From NCBI RefSeq assembly GCF_900142645.1, contig NZ_FRBP01000009.1:157114-221113 (forward strand): 64,000 nt of DNA. Direction: 5' to 3'. A program made the position numbers and the translations under genes. Below, one piece after another: positions 7,742 to 17,101 of this stretch (within the stretch, counting starts at the first letter, position 1; every line of letters begins with the position of its first letter). The notes beneath the pieces are model-generated. The model was given only the letters and a program-made list of their open reading frames with translations. It was not told the DNA's origin and did no database searches. The DNA comes from Eubacterium callanderi. GTDB taxonomy: Bacteria > Bacillota > Clostridia > Eubacteriales > Eubacteriaceae.

Positions 7742-8734
7742 ATGAAGATTGAGTGCGAACAGCCATACTGCAATTATATTGAGGTTCTCCAGCGGGACGC
7801 TGAAAAAACCATTTACCGCATGAACTGCGGCGACGGCGATGGGATCATGGTCTGCTATCCGGTTTTTGACGGGGTGGAGCTTTATTACAATGATTTTCAG
7901 GCCTTCCGGTGCAGTGAGCCCGGCAATCGGCCTGGCTCCAATTTTCTCGAAATTAACCACTGCCGCAAGGGCCGCTATGAATGCTGTTTTGGAAAGAACC
8001 ATTTTGCCTATCTCAGCGAGGGGGATTTAGCCATCACAGGTTGGGATTTTCCCTGTGAAGCTTCCCGCTTCCCCCTCGGCTATTATAACGGCATCGAAAT
8101 TCTCATCGACATCGCCCATGCCCAGGAGCACCTTTCCTGTGTGCTGGAGGGCATCGAAATCGACTTGGACAGGCTGAGACAGAAGCTCTCAGGTAATGAG
8201 GGATGCTTTGTGCTGCGGTCCACCAAAGAGATCGAGCACATCTTTGACGAGCTCTACCATGTAGACCCGCGGGTACAAAAGGGCTATTTCAGGATCAAGG
8301 TGCTGGAGCTGCTGCTTTTTCTGAGCATTACCCCCTTTGAAAGCGGCAGGGACCGGCGCCGGTATCTTTCGGCCCGTCAGGCCTGTGTGGTGGAGCAGAT
8401 ACACGATGTACTCACCCAAAACCTGGATCAGAACATTACCCTCGAGGCGTTATCGAAGCGCTTTGACATTGGCATGACCACCATGAAAAACTGTTTCCGG
8501 GCTGTGTATGGAAAGCCCATCAATACCTGGCGCAGGGAGTACCGCCTGCACGTGGGCGCCCGGATGCTCAGAGAAACTGATAAGAGTGTTCTGGAGATCG
8601 CCAACAGTGTGGGATATGAAAACCCCAGCAAGTTCGCTGACGCTTTCAGAAAACAATTGGGAGTCCCGCCTCTCGAGTACCGAAAAAATAATTGGCGGTT
8701 TGGAGCATTCCGCCTGCCCGGGGTAGAGACATAA
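7742..8734 (+). CDS. AraC family regulator (PchR/YbtA-like)
   Basis: A 330-residue protein with an N-terminal ligand/cupin-like region (about residues 1-200) and a C-terminal double helix-turn-helix AraC domain (about 225-320; MTTMKNCFRAVYGKPINTW and IANSVGYENPSKFADAFRK). The N-terminal pattern and the downstream pair of half-transporters match the PchR/YbtA group, which usually controls iron-chelate uptake genes; this role is inference. RBS is weak (GGCGGGTG). The neighbouring dyad at 8760-8779 could be its binding site. Confidence 0.87.
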   Translation: MKIECEQPYCNYIEVLQRDAEKTIYRMNCGDGDGIMVCYPVFDGVELYYNDFQAFRCSEPGNRPGSNFLEINHCRKGRYECCFGKNHFAYLSEGDLAITGWDFPCEASRFPLGYYNGIEILIDIAHAQEHLSCVLEGIEIDLDRLRQKLSGNEGCFVLRSTKEIEHIFDELYHVDPRVQKGYFRIKVLELLLFLSITPFESGRDRRRYLSARQACVVEQIHDVLTQNLDQNITLEALSKRFDIGMTTMKNCFRAVYGKPINTWRREYRLHVGARMLRETDKSVLEIANSVGYENPSKFADAFRKQLGVPPLEYRKNNWRFGAFRLPGVET

Positions 8735-8759
8735 AGGGGTTAGGAGTAAACTGTTTTTG

Positions 8760-8779
8760 TAGTTAGAGATAGCTAACTA
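8760..8779. promoter_or_regulatory. Dyad upstream of the ABC pair, possible operator
   Basis: TAGTTAG / CTAACTA separated by AGATAG, 24 bp before the start of the first ABC gene. No T-run follows, so an operator is likelier than a terminator. Confidence 0.45.
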
Positions 8780-8802
8780 AAAAGAGAAACAGAGGTGATA
8801 TG

Positions 8803-10587
8803 ATGCAACCACAAAAAGAGGCCCGGCGGGGGCTGTTTTCGTACGCGGGAAAGTATAAAGCCCTGTCCGTCTGTGCCTGTATTTTATCCGGGATCAGCGC
8901 GGTTCTGATCCTCATGCCCTTTATCTGCATCTGGCAGGTGGTGAGGGAAATTTTCGCGTTGCTGCCCAACGTGGGGCAGGCCCAGAATCTGAGCTGCTAT
9001 GGCTGGCTGGCCGTGGCTTTTGCCCTGGCAGGAATCATTGTCTATTTTGCAGCCCTGATGTGTTCGCACCTGGCAGCTTTCAGAACAGCGCGCAATATGC
9101 GCAGCGAGGCGCTGCACCACATTGTCAGGCTGCCGCTGGGCTATTTTAACCAGAACAGCAGCGGCAGGCTCCGCCGTATCATAGACGAGAGCGCAGGGCA
9201 GACCGAGGCCTTTCTGGCCCACATGCTACCCGATTTGGCGGGGGCCATTGTGACACCCTTTGCCATGCTGGCTATTTTGCTCATCTTTGACTGGCGGCTG
9301 GGCCTGGTGAGTCTGGTGCCCATGATCATTGGCTTTATCATCCTGTCACGGATGATGGGGACCAGCGTGAACACATCCATGCAGCAGTACCAGAACGCCC
9401 TTGAGGACATGAACTCAGAGGCTGTGGAGTATGTTCGGGGGATTCCAGTGGTCAAGACCTTCCAGCAGAGCGTTTATTCCTTTAAGAATTTTCACGCGGC
9501 TATCAGACGCTATAACTCCTGGGTAGTGGATTACACCCTTAAATGCCGCCTGCCCATGTGCGGCTTTACCGTGTCGGTCAACGGCGTTTTCGCCTTTCTG
9601 ATCCCGGCAGGTATTCTGCTGATTGCCAGTGCGGTGGACTACAAAACCTTTTTGCTGAATTTTATTTTCTATATCCTGTTTACACCAGTCGTTACGGTCA
9701 TGATGACAAGGATCATGTTCTCGGGGGAAAACGCTCTGATGGCCCGCGACGCGGCAAGGCGTATCGAAACGATACTCCTAGAAAAGCCTCTTGAAGAACC
9801 GGCAGTGCCTGTCAGGCCAGAGGGGGCGGGCATCGTGTTTGACCAGGTGCGTTTCACCTATTCAGGAAGCGATACTCCAGCCATCGACGGCGTCAGCTTT
9901 GAAATTCCAGAAGGCGCCACTGTGGCCCTGGTCGGCCCCTCCGGCGGCGGCAAGACAACGGCGGCCAGTTTGATTCCCCGTTTCTGGGATGTGCAGGAGG
10001 GACGTGTCTGCGTCGGCGGTGTGGATGTTCGCCAGATCGCTACCACCGACCTCATGGATCAGGTTTCCTTTGTATTCCAGAATACAAGGCTCCAGAAGGC
10101 CAGCCTGCTCGAGAATATCCGCAGCGCCCGTCCAGACGCGCCAGCAGAGGCTGTGCTGGCAGCCGCCCGTGCCGCCAGATGTGAGGATATTTTTGAAAAG
10201 TTGCCCCAGGGTATCGATACTGTTGTGGGCACCAAAGGCGTTTACCTGTCCGGCGGTGAAGCTCAGCGGATCGCCTTGGCGCGGGCCATTCTGAAAGATG
10301 CCCCCATCGTGCTTCTGGACGAGGCCACCGCTTTTGCGGACCCAGAGAACGAATACCAGATCCAGAAAGCCTTCGAGGAACTGACAAAAGGGAAAACCGT
10401 TCTGATGATCGCCCATAGGCTGACCACCGTCCGGCATGCCGACTGCATTTTGGTCATGGAGAATGGCCGGGTAACAGAGCAGGGAACCCATGAAGCGCTG
10501 CTGGAAAAAGGCGGCACCTATGCAGCCATGTGGAAGGAATATCAGAGCACAGAGGCCTGGAAAATAACCGGAAAGGAGGCGGCCTGA
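8803..10587 (+). CDS. ABC exporter-fold permease/ATPase, first half of heterodimer
   Basis: A 594-residue fused transporter: six hydrophobic helices (about residues 20-310) then an ABC ATPase with Walker A GPSGGGKT, signature LSGGEAQR and Walker B LLDEATAFADPENE. The ATAFADPENE D-loop variant is, as I recall, typical of YbtP/IrtA-like half-transporters. AGGTGA precedes two adjacent ATGs (8800 and 8803); 8803 has the better spacing. It overlaps the second half-transporter as TGATG, as expected for a co-translated heterodimer. Such pairs can import iron-chelates despite the exporter fold, or export drugs or peptides; not resolved here. Confidence 0.9.
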   Translation: MQPQKEARRGLFSYAGKYKALSVCACILSGISAVLILMPFICIWQVVREIFALLPNVGQAQNLSCYGWLAVAFALAGIIVYFAALMCSHLAAFRTARNMRSEALHHIVRLPLGYFNQNSSGRLRRIIDESAGQTEAFLAHMLPDLAGAIVTPFAMLAILLIFDWRLGLVSLVPMIIGFIILSRMMGTSVNTSMQQYQNALEDMNSEAVEYVRGIPVVKTFQQSVYSFKNFHAAIRRYNSWVVDYTLKCRLPMCGFTVSVNGVFAFLIPAGILLIASAVDYKTFLLNFIFYILFTPVVTVMMTRIMFSGENALMARDAARRIETILLEKPLEEPAVPVRPEGAGIVFDQVRFTYSGSDTPAIDGVSFEIPEGATVALVGPSGGGKTTAASLIPRFWDVQEGRVCVGGVDVRQIATTDLMDQVSFVFQNTRLQKASLLENIRSARPDAPAEAVLAAARAARCEDIFEKLPQGIDTVVGTKGVYLSGGEAQRIALARAILKDAPIVLLDEATAFADPENEYQIQKAFEELTKGKTVLMIAHRLTTVRHADCILVMENGRVTEQGTHEALLEKGGTYAAMWKEYQSTEAWKITGKEAA

Positions 10588-12329
10588 TGACTGCTTATTT
10601 TCAGAAAAAGTTTGCCCTGAGCGAGCAGGGCGCAAAGGATCTGGTCAAGGCGGTTTTTGCCTGTACCCTGACCGATGTGATCCTCATGCTACCCATTGGC
10701 CTTTTATACCTGGTCGCGACAGAGCTGGTTTCGCCCCTCATCGGGGGGGATGCCCCGGCGCCCAATCTGTGGTTTTATATTGGCGGCTCGGTAATTATCC
10801 TGGCCCTGATCTTTATCTTTGAGTACATACAGTACAACAAGACCTTTCTGGCCTCCTACGCCGAGAGTACGAACATGCGTATCCGGCTGGCAGAAAAGCT
10901 GCGGCGCTTGCCGTTATCCTTTTTCGGAAAGCGTGACCTGTCCGACTTAACCACCACCATCATGGCCGACTGCGCTGCGATGGAGACGGCCTTCTCCCAT
11001 TATATCCCGGAATTCATCGGGGCAGTAGCATCGATCATTTTGGCTGGCATCGGGCTGTTTGTCATGGACTGGCGTATGGCGCTGGCACTTTTGTGGGTGC
11101 TGCCTGTGGTGCTTCTCATCATGGCGCTGAGCCGGGCACAGCAGAACAAGGTGGGCCGGCAGCACAACAAGGTAAAGCTGGACTGCGCCGACAGCATACA
11201 GGAATGTATTGAAACCGTAAGGGAGATCAAAGCCAACAACCAGAGCGGCCGTTATCTGAAAAAGATTGACGACCTGCTGGGCAGAAATGAGAAAATCCAG
11301 ATCAGGGCCGAGCTCAACACAGCCATGTTCGTGGTAACCTCCCAGATGCTCCTGCGTGTGGGCATTGCCACCGTGGTGCTTGTGGGATCAGTGCTTCTGG
11401 TCAGCGGCCAGACCGATTTTCTGACCTTCTTGGTGTTTTTGATCGCCGCGACCCGTGTCTTCGACCCCTTATCCGGCGCGCTGATTAACCTGGCGGCCAT
11501 CTACGCGACCATGCTCACCGTGGAACGCATGAAGGAGATCGAGGAACAGCCAGTCCAGGAGGGCAGCGAGCAGGCAGACTACCAGGGCTACGACATTGCT
11601 TTTGATCAGGTAGGCTTTGCCTATAACAGCGGGGAAACCGTGCTCGAGGATGTCTCTTTCACAGCCTGCCAGGGACAGGTAACCGCTCTGGTGGGTCCCT
11701 CTGGCGGAGGTAAGAGCACCGCGGCCAAGCTGGCCGCCCGTTTCTGGGATATTCAGAAAGGGCGGATTACCGTGGGCAGTACAGACATCAGCACTGTAGA
11801 GCCTGAAACGCTGCTGAAAAATTTTTCCATTGTTTTTCAGGATGTGGTACTCTTTAACAATACCATACTCGAAAATATCCGTATTGGACGGAGGAACGCC
11901 ACCGACGAAGAAGTACTGGCCGCGGCACATGCCGCTCGGTGCGACGCTTTCGTCATGAAGATGCCCGACGGCTATCAGACCAAAATCGGTGAGAACGGAT
12001 CTTTTCTTTCTGGCGGAGAGCGCCAGCGCATCTCCATTGCCCGGGCACTGCTCAAGGATGCGCCGGTCATCCTCCTGGATGAGGCCACCGCCTCGCTGGA
12101 TGTCGAAAATGAGTCCCAGATCCAGCGGGCCATCTCCAGCCTGGTAAAAAATAAAACCGTATTGATCATTGCCCACCGCATGCGCACCGTGGCCGGGGCT
12201 GACAAAGTTGTCGTACTGGAAAATGGCCGGGTCGCACAGCAGGGAACGCCGGAAGCCCTCATGGAACAGGGCGGCCTGTACCGCCATATGGTCGAGCTCC
12301 AACAGCAAAGCGAGGACTGGGCCATTTGA
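10587..12329 (+). CDS. ABC exporter-fold permease/ATPase, second half of heterodimer
   Basis: A 580-residue fused transporter with six N-terminal membrane helices and a C-terminal ATPase: Walker A GPSGGGKS, signature LSGGERQR, Walker B LLDEATASLDVENE. Start ATG 10587 overlaps the upstream TGA and follows GGAGG. This half has the more canonical D-loop (SLD), the first half does not, supporting asymmetric ATP sites. It is the last gene of the AraC-linked operon. Confidence 0.9.
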   Translation: MTAYFQKKFALSEQGAKDLVKAVFACTLTDVILMLPIGLLYLVATELVSPLIGGDAPAPNLWFYIGGSVIILALIFIFEYIQYNKTFLASYAESTNMRIRLAEKLRRLPLSFFGKRDLSDLTTTIMADCAAMETAFSHYIPEFIGAVASIILAGIGLFVMDWRMALALLWVLPVVLLIMALSRAQQNKVGRQHNKVKLDCADSIQECIETVREIKANNQSGRYLKKIDDLLGRNEKIQIRAELNTAMFVVTSQMLLRVGIATVVLVGSVLLVSGQTDFLTFLVFLIAATRVFDPLSGALINLAAIYATMLTVERMKEIEEQPVQEGSEQADYQGYDIAFDQVGFAYNSGETVLEDVSFTACQGQVTALVGPSGGGKSTAAKLAARFWDIQKGRITVGSTDISTVEPETLLKNFSIVFQDVVLFNNTILENIRIGRRNATDEEVLAAAHAARCDAFVMKMPDGYQTKIGENGSFLSGGERQRISIARALLKDAPVILLDEATASLDVENESQIQRAISSLVKNKTVLIIAHRMRTVAGADKVVVLENGRVAQQGTPEALMEQGGLYRHMVELQQQSEDWAI

Positions 12330-12361
12330 ATATAAAGAAGAAAAAGTCCATGTTAAAGATA

Positions 12362-12425
12362 GATGCTCCTTAAATGAGTCCAATTTTTATCGCTCTTTTC
12401 AACCCGTATCGCCGCGATACGGGTT
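12362..12425. repeat. Composite repeat end: junction motif plus dispersed palindrome copy 3
   Basis: GATGCTCCTTAAATGAGTCC, a short AT-rich spacer ending in CTTTTCAA, then the palindrome (12403-12423). The same order and spacing occurs at 19961-20025 behind the tandem repeat array, so the palindrome here looks like the end of a larger, otherwise lost element. Confidence 0.7.
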
Positions 12426-12478
12426 CTTTTGCAATGGAAATTTAAGCATAAAAAATTTACGTTTAGAAATGCAACCTA

Positions 12479-12507
12479 TTGTTGAATGGTATGATTTCAT
12501 ATATAAT
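12479..12507 (+). promoter_or_regulatory. Promoter of the first GGDEF sensor gene
   Basis: TTGTTG (12479-12484) and TATAAT (12502-12507), spacer 17, in a very AT-rich stretch. Confidence 0.5.
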
Positions 12508-12559
12508 ATAAATATATATGGAACAAGGTGCCCGCCAGGGTATTTGAGGAGAGGTAACA

Positions 12560-14161
12560 ATGGGGGAAGAAAAACGCAGAAATAAAAAAGCAGTCATTTT
12601 TGTGGTAACGTTTTTAGTGATTAACCTTTTAGCCCTGTCGCTTATCACGATGTGGGAGTCCGTTTCGGTTAACCGGCGGCTGACGGCCCATGCAGAGGAG
12701 ATCGGAGACGGGTTTGATGAGGTCATGGACAGCTATGAGCAGTCCTTTAAGCTCTTTGCGCAGATGATGGGGCGGGAGATCCAGAACAACCCGAACCCGG
12801 ATATTTTGTGGGATTATCTGAAAAGTATTGACGCGCCCCTGCTGGCCATTGAGGGGGAAACTTTTGATGGCCTGTATATGTACTACCAGGGCCGGTATCT
12901 CTACAGCTGGGATAAGCCCTACTCGGCTTACGAGGAGACAGGCTATGTGGCCACAGAGCGCCCCTGGTACAAGGACGCAGTGGCAGGAAAGGGTGAGATC
13001 GTCTTTACGCCGCCCTATATGAGCTATGCCAACCATTATATTCTGACGACCATCTCACAGCTGCAGCCAGACGGCGAAACCGTATTTGCCTATGATATTA
13101 AAATGGGGGATATCCAAAAACTCGTCTCGTCCACGCTTCAATATGATGACGAGCAGATCATGATTTTTGATCAGAATGGCACGGTTATCGGGAGCACCAA
13201 TACCGATTATCTGGGTGGAAACCTCAGGTCGAGCCTGGAGGATACCGCCCAGGCAGTGTCTTTGGCCCAGAGAGAAAAGGAAGCCCTTGACACCACCGAT
13301 GAGGCCGGGCTGGCCAAGGCTGAGGAAAAAATCCAGTCGGCTGCTGCCTTTTACAGCTTCAGGCACAGCATCGACAGCGGCCTGTCCAGAGTGATGGATA
13401 CAGAGCAGAAGGCTGTTACTGTGAAGCTGAGCGGCAACCGTTATTACGCCTATCTGGACAGGGTGGACGGATACAGTGCCCTGGTGCTTGTCCCGGTGCT
13501 GTCAATGCTGAAGGGCACGCTTGAGGTCTGGCTGGTTCCCCTGCTGATCGTTGAAATCCTGCTGATCTATGTGCTGGGGCGGGTCAGCAAGGAGCAGAAA
13601 AACCGCGAGCTTAAAAATGCCTATATCGAGCTGGGCCAGACCCAGCGCCGGCTTGAGATTGCCCTGTCGGCTGCCAAGAAGGCCGCGGCTATCGATGAGC
13701 TGACAGGCATGATGAATGACCGCTCCTTCCGGAAGGAAATAGCCAGAACGCTGGACAATATGGACTCGGATGAAAGCGGCATTTTAATCATGATGGACGG
13801 CGACCACTTTAAAGAGGTGAATGATCATTATGGCCACAATATGGGCGATGAGGTCATAAAGCTCTCAGCCCAGATGATCATCGGCCGTATCCGGGTGGTG
13901 GATCTTGCCTCACGTCTGCACGGCGACGAGTTCGCTATCTTCGTGACCGACACAGCGGATTACGCCGTCGCCAGACGGATTGTGGAGGATATTAACGACA
14001 CCATCGCGCGTGAAGCCAAAAAAATGAATATCCCGCCCATTACCCTGTCGGGCGGCGCGGTCATCGCCAGACACGGCGATACCTATATCGGGCTCTCAAA
14101 GGCAGCGGACAAGGCTTTATACAAGGCCAAGGAGACCCACGACGGCGGTTTTGCCTGCTGA
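12560..14161 (+). CDS. Membrane sensor with Cache-like domain and degenerate GGDEF (HGDEF)
   Basis: A 533-residue protein with an N-terminal membrane helix (about 10-30), an extracytoplasmic Cache-like sensor region (about 35-315; YVATERPWYKDAVAGKGEIV is typical), a second helix (about 320-340), a short coiled coil and a C-terminal GGDEF domain. The signature reads RLHGDEFAIF: the first glycine is histidine. The I-site RxxD (RVVD) is present five residues upstream. Diguanylate cyclases make c-di-GMP; whether HGDEF is active is uncertain. RBS GAGG precedes ATG 12560. Confidence 0.88.
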   Translation: MGEEKRRNKKAVIFVVTFLVINLLALSLITMWESVSVNRRLTAHAEEIGDGFDEVMDSYEQSFKLFAQMMGREIQNNPNPDILWDYLKSIDAPLLAIEGETFDGLYMYYQGRYLYSWDKPYSAYEETGYVATERPWYKDAVAGKGEIVFTPPYMSYANHYILTTISQLQPDGETVFAYDIKMGDIQKLVSSTLQYDDEQIMIFDQNGTVIGSTNTDYLGGNLRSSLEDTAQAVSLAQREKEALDTTDEAGLAKAEEKIQSAAAFYSFRHSIDSGLSRVMDTEQKAVTVKLSGNRYYAYLDRVDGYSALVLVPVLSMLKGTLEVWLVPLLIVEILLIYVLGRVSKEQKNRELKNAYIELGQTQRRLEIALSAAKKAAAIDELTGMMNDRSFRKEIARTLDNMDSDESGILIMMDGDHFKEVNDHYGHNMGDEVIKLSAQMIIGRIRVVDLASRLHGDEFAIFVTDTADYAVARRIVEDINDTIAREAKKMNIPPITLSGGAVIARHGDTYIGLSKAADKALYKAKETHDGGFAC

Positions 14162-14190
14162 GCCGGGAGAGAGAATGCACAAATAGGATA

Positions 14191-14217
14191 AAAACCAGGC
14201 AGTCACTGCCTGGTTTT
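14191..14217. terminator. Bidirectional terminator between GGDEF sensor and TetR genes
   Basis: Stem AAAACCAGGCAGT / ACTGCCTGGTTTT with a one-base centre, A-tract before and T-tract after, in a convergent gap. Confidence 0.9.
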
Positions 14218-14230
14218 TTGTTTATTGGAA

Positions 14231-14818
14231 TCAGGCTTTTTCACATTTTATAAAATCAATCCCGCTGAAAACAATCTGCTCAGCGATATGGGCCATTTCA
14301 TCAATAGACTCCTGCATGCCCGTGTCAAGCCAATCTGAGAGCAGGCCAATCCACCCTGAGATGATAAAGGAATAAAAATAGGCGAACCTCGAGGTATCAC
14401 AGGGGCTGAAAATCATCTGCCAGTTATGATAACAATGCTGGCGCACCAGTTCCTTGGTGCGATTGACAAAAGCGCTGTCGCCGTTGGGGCCCAGGAAAAT
14501 CTGGAACAGCTCACTGTTCGTCTGGGCAAAACGGAAGATGTCCTTGCAAATGGGCAGAGGCGAGGATTTTAATTCTTTTACAGAGTGGCTGGAAAAGAGC
14601 GTGTCCAGCTCCTTAAACAGGTCGTTCTCGATCTGGGTGAGCATGTCGAAAATATCCTTATAATGCAGGTAAAAGGTTCCGCGGTTAATATCTACAAGGT
14701 CAGACAGTTCCCTTACAGAAATTTCATTAATGCTTTTTTCTTTTAACAGCTGTGTTAAACCTTCAATCAAAAGCTTTCTGGTTTTTCGGACACGCCGGTC
14801 TGTTTTTTCTGAAGTCAT
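14231..14818 (-). CDS. TetR family regulator of the adjacent MMPL efflux genes
   Basis: A 195-residue TetR protein. The N-terminal helix-turn-helix (about residues 10-60) includes ISVRELSDLVDINRGTFYLH; the C-terminal part is a helical ligand-binding domain. GAAGGAG precedes its ATG. It is divergent from the MMPL transporter and most likely represses that operon and itself through sites in the 186-bp shared gap. Confidence 0.88.
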   Translation of the reverse strand: MTSEKTDRRVRKTRKLLIEGLTQLLKEKSINEISVRELSDLVDINRGTFYLHYKDIFDMLTQIENDLFKELDTLFSSHSVKELKSSPLPICKDIFRFAQTNSELFQIFLGPNGDSAFVNRTKELVRQHCYHNWQMIFSPCDTSRFAYFYSFIISGWIGLLSDWLDTGMQESIDEMAHIAEQIVFSGIDFIKCEKA

Positions 14819-15004
14819 TTTAGGCTACTCCTTCTTTTGTTTTTTTGTGCGTAAAATTTATGAAAAATTCAACACAATTGCGCAGAGTGTTGATTAATCG
14901 TCAGCTTTTCAAAACATTGTTTATTGTGTTTTCTCTTTTCTTTTATTATAATTTACAGAAGTTAATAAATCAACAAGTGTTTAATAATGGAAAGGAGTTA
15001 ATTT
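14819..15004. promoter_or_regulatory. Divergent promoter region with dyad, TetR/MMPL
   Basis: AT-rich gap containing the inverted repeat CAACAC / GTGTTG (14870-14892, 11-bp centre) and a related motif TCAACAAGTGTTT closer to the MMPL start. TATAAT-like sequence occurs near 14947. The dyads are plausible TetR operators. Confidence 0.55.
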
Positions 15005-17101
15005 ATGGACCGATTTGCGGGTTTCATTGTAAAGCATCGAAAAACAGTGGTGGTCTTATTTGTTTTGGCATCCATTGTCTGTATGCTGTTAAACAATCTG
15101 GTCGGGGTCAATTATGACATTATGGATTACCTGCCCGATGGAGCCCCCTCCACTGCTGCGCTGGACACCATGAGTCAGGAGTATAACCAGGCCATTCCAA
15201 ATATGCGTGTGATGGTGAAGACAGACAGTGTGTCAGAGGCCCTTGACTATAAAGCCAGACTGGCAGCGGTGGAGGGAGTAGAGGCGGTTGAATGGCTGGA
15301 CGATGCAGCCAATGTCTATGCGCCTCTTGAGACCATTGACCAGTCAGTTACAGATGACTGGTACAAGGACGGCACGGCCCTGTACAGCGTTACTGTAAAA
15401 GATGAAAAGGAAACAGAAGCAGTGAACGCGGTGCGGGAGATCATCGGTGAGGACAACGCAATGACAGGCAGCGCAGTGGTAAACGCTCTGGCTCCGGTTA
15501 TCACGTCAAAGGAGATATCGACCATCATGCTCTTTGTCATTCCGCTGATTTTAGCCATTCTTTTTCTGACAACCAGCTCATGGTTTGAGCCGCTGCTGTT
15601 TATGTTCAGTATTGGTGTTGCCATTCTGATCAACCGTGGCACCAACCTGATGTTTGGTGAAATATCCTTTGTGACCAACGCGGCAGGAGCTGTTTTACAG
15701 CTGGCCGTTTCGATGGATTACTCCATTTTTCTGCTTCACCGCTTTTCAGAGTTCCGCTCCGAAGGGCACGATGTGTCAGCGGCGATGGTTCTGGCTGTCA
15801 AAAAATCCACAGCATCAATTTTATCCAGCGGCCTGACCACAGTGACAGGCTTCGCGGCTCTGATTCTCATGCAGTTTAAGATTGGACCGGATATGGGCTG
15901 GGTCATGGCAAAGGCCATTCTGTTCAGCCTGATCGCTGTGCTGGTTTTATTACCCGCTGCGGCCATCTGCACCTATAAGCTCATTGATAAAACCCATCAC
16001 AGGCCCTTTATACCGGGGTTTGAAGGGTTCAGCCGCTTTGCACTCAAACTCAGAGCGCCCTTTCTTATTCTGTTCTGCCTACTGGTGGTGCCCGCGTTTT
16101 TTGCCAGCCAGAACAACCAGTTTATCTATGGAGCCTCCAAGATTTACAGCAGTGCAGCGACGCAGATGGGAAGGGATATGACCGCCATTGAGGAAACCTA
16201 CGGCAAGTCAAGTCCTCTTGTGCTCATGGTGCCTGCAGGAGATATTACCAGAGAAAAGCAAATGAATGATGCGATCCTACAGGCAGAAAATGTGACTTCA
16301 GTCGTCTCTTATGTGAATACTGTGAGTGATGTTATTCCGCCGGAATTTGCGCCGGAGGGCGAAATCTCAAAGCTTTATTCAGAGCATTACAGCCGGTTTG
16401 TTGTCAATATGGATATTGTGGAAACCGATCCCGGCGCATTTGAAAAAGTGGATGCTGTGCGCAGTATTGCGGCGGATTACTATGGGGATGGTGCGCTGAT
16501 CGCAGGAGATTTGCCAAACGCCGAGGATCTCCGGAACACCATTGTGCATGACAATATATTGGTTAACGGCGTGGCGGTAGGCTTTGTGTTACTGATTCTG
16601 ATCTTTAATTTTAAATCACTGAGCCTGCCCTTTATTCTGACACTGGTGATAGAAGGATCGATTTGGCTGAATCTGGCGGTCCCTTACTTCAGAGGTGAGG
16701 AACTGAACTACATCGCTTATCTGATCACCAGCTCGGTACAGCTTGGTGCCACCATTGATTATGGCATTCTCTTTACAGACCGGTTTCTGGAAAACCGTTG
16801 CCTGCTGCCCAAGAAGGAGGCGCTGCGCTTAACCATCCAGAGCACAACCGTGTCCATTATGACCTCAGCCTCCATTATGACCATTGCCGGGTGCCTGCTT
16901 GGCAGGATATCGACCAACGCTGTTCTCAGCCAGCTGGGCGTTTTAATCGGCCGCGGGGCGCTGATCTCTATGACACTGGTCATTTTCGTATTACCCGCTA
17001 TTTTGAGTGTCTGTGACGGCGTCATTGAGAAAACAACCTGGAAAGCAAGATTTTATAAAAAAAACGATAAATTTGAAAGGAAAGCAGCTTATGAACATTA
17101 G
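15005..17101 (+). CDS. MMPL/RND-family membrane transporter
   Basis: A 698-residue protein with the duplicated MMPL layout: one N-terminal helix, a large extracytoplasmic loop (about residues 35-170), five helices, then a second helix-loop-five-helix half starting near residue 345. The hydrophobic blocks include VSMDYSIFLLHRF and TIDYGILFTDRF, matching the paired Asp-containing helix motif of the family. RBS AAGGAG precedes ATG 15005. With the TetR gene and the secreted coiled-coil partner it forms a common Firmicute efflux cassette for amphiphiles or lipids; substrate unknown. Confidence 0.92.
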   Translation: MDRFAGFIVKHRKTVVVLFVLASIVCMLLNNLVGVNYDIMDYLPDGAPSTAALDTMSQEYNQAIPNMRVMVKTDSVSEALDYKARLAAVEGVEAVEWLDDAANVYAPLETIDQSVTDDWYKDGTALYSVTVKDEKETEAVNAVREIIGEDNAMTGSAVVNALAPVITSKEISTIMLFVIPLILAILFLTTSSWFEPLLFMFSIGVAILINRGTNLMFGEISFVTNAAGAVLQLAVSMDYSIFLLHRFSEFRSEGHDVSAAMVLAVKKSTASILSSGLTTVTGFAALILMQFKIGPDMGWVMAKAILFSLIAVLVLLPAAAICTYKLIDKTHHRPFIPGFEGFSRFALKLRAPFLILFCLLVVPAFFASQNNQFIYGASKIYSSAATQMGRDMTAIEETYGKSSPLVLMVPAGDITREKQMNDAILQAENVTSVVSYVNTVSDVIPPEFAPEGEISKLYSEHYSRFVVNMDIVETDPGAFEKVDAVRSIAADYYGDGALIAGDLPNAEDLRNTIVHDNILVNGVAVGFVLLILIFNFKSLSLPFILTLVIEGSIWLNLAVPYFRGEELNYIAYLITSSVQLGATIDYGILFTDRFLENRCLLPKKEALRLTIQSTTVSIMTSASIMTIAGCLLGRISTNAVLSQLGVLIGRGALISMTLVIFVLPAILSVCDGVIEKTTWKARFYKKNDKFERKAAYEH

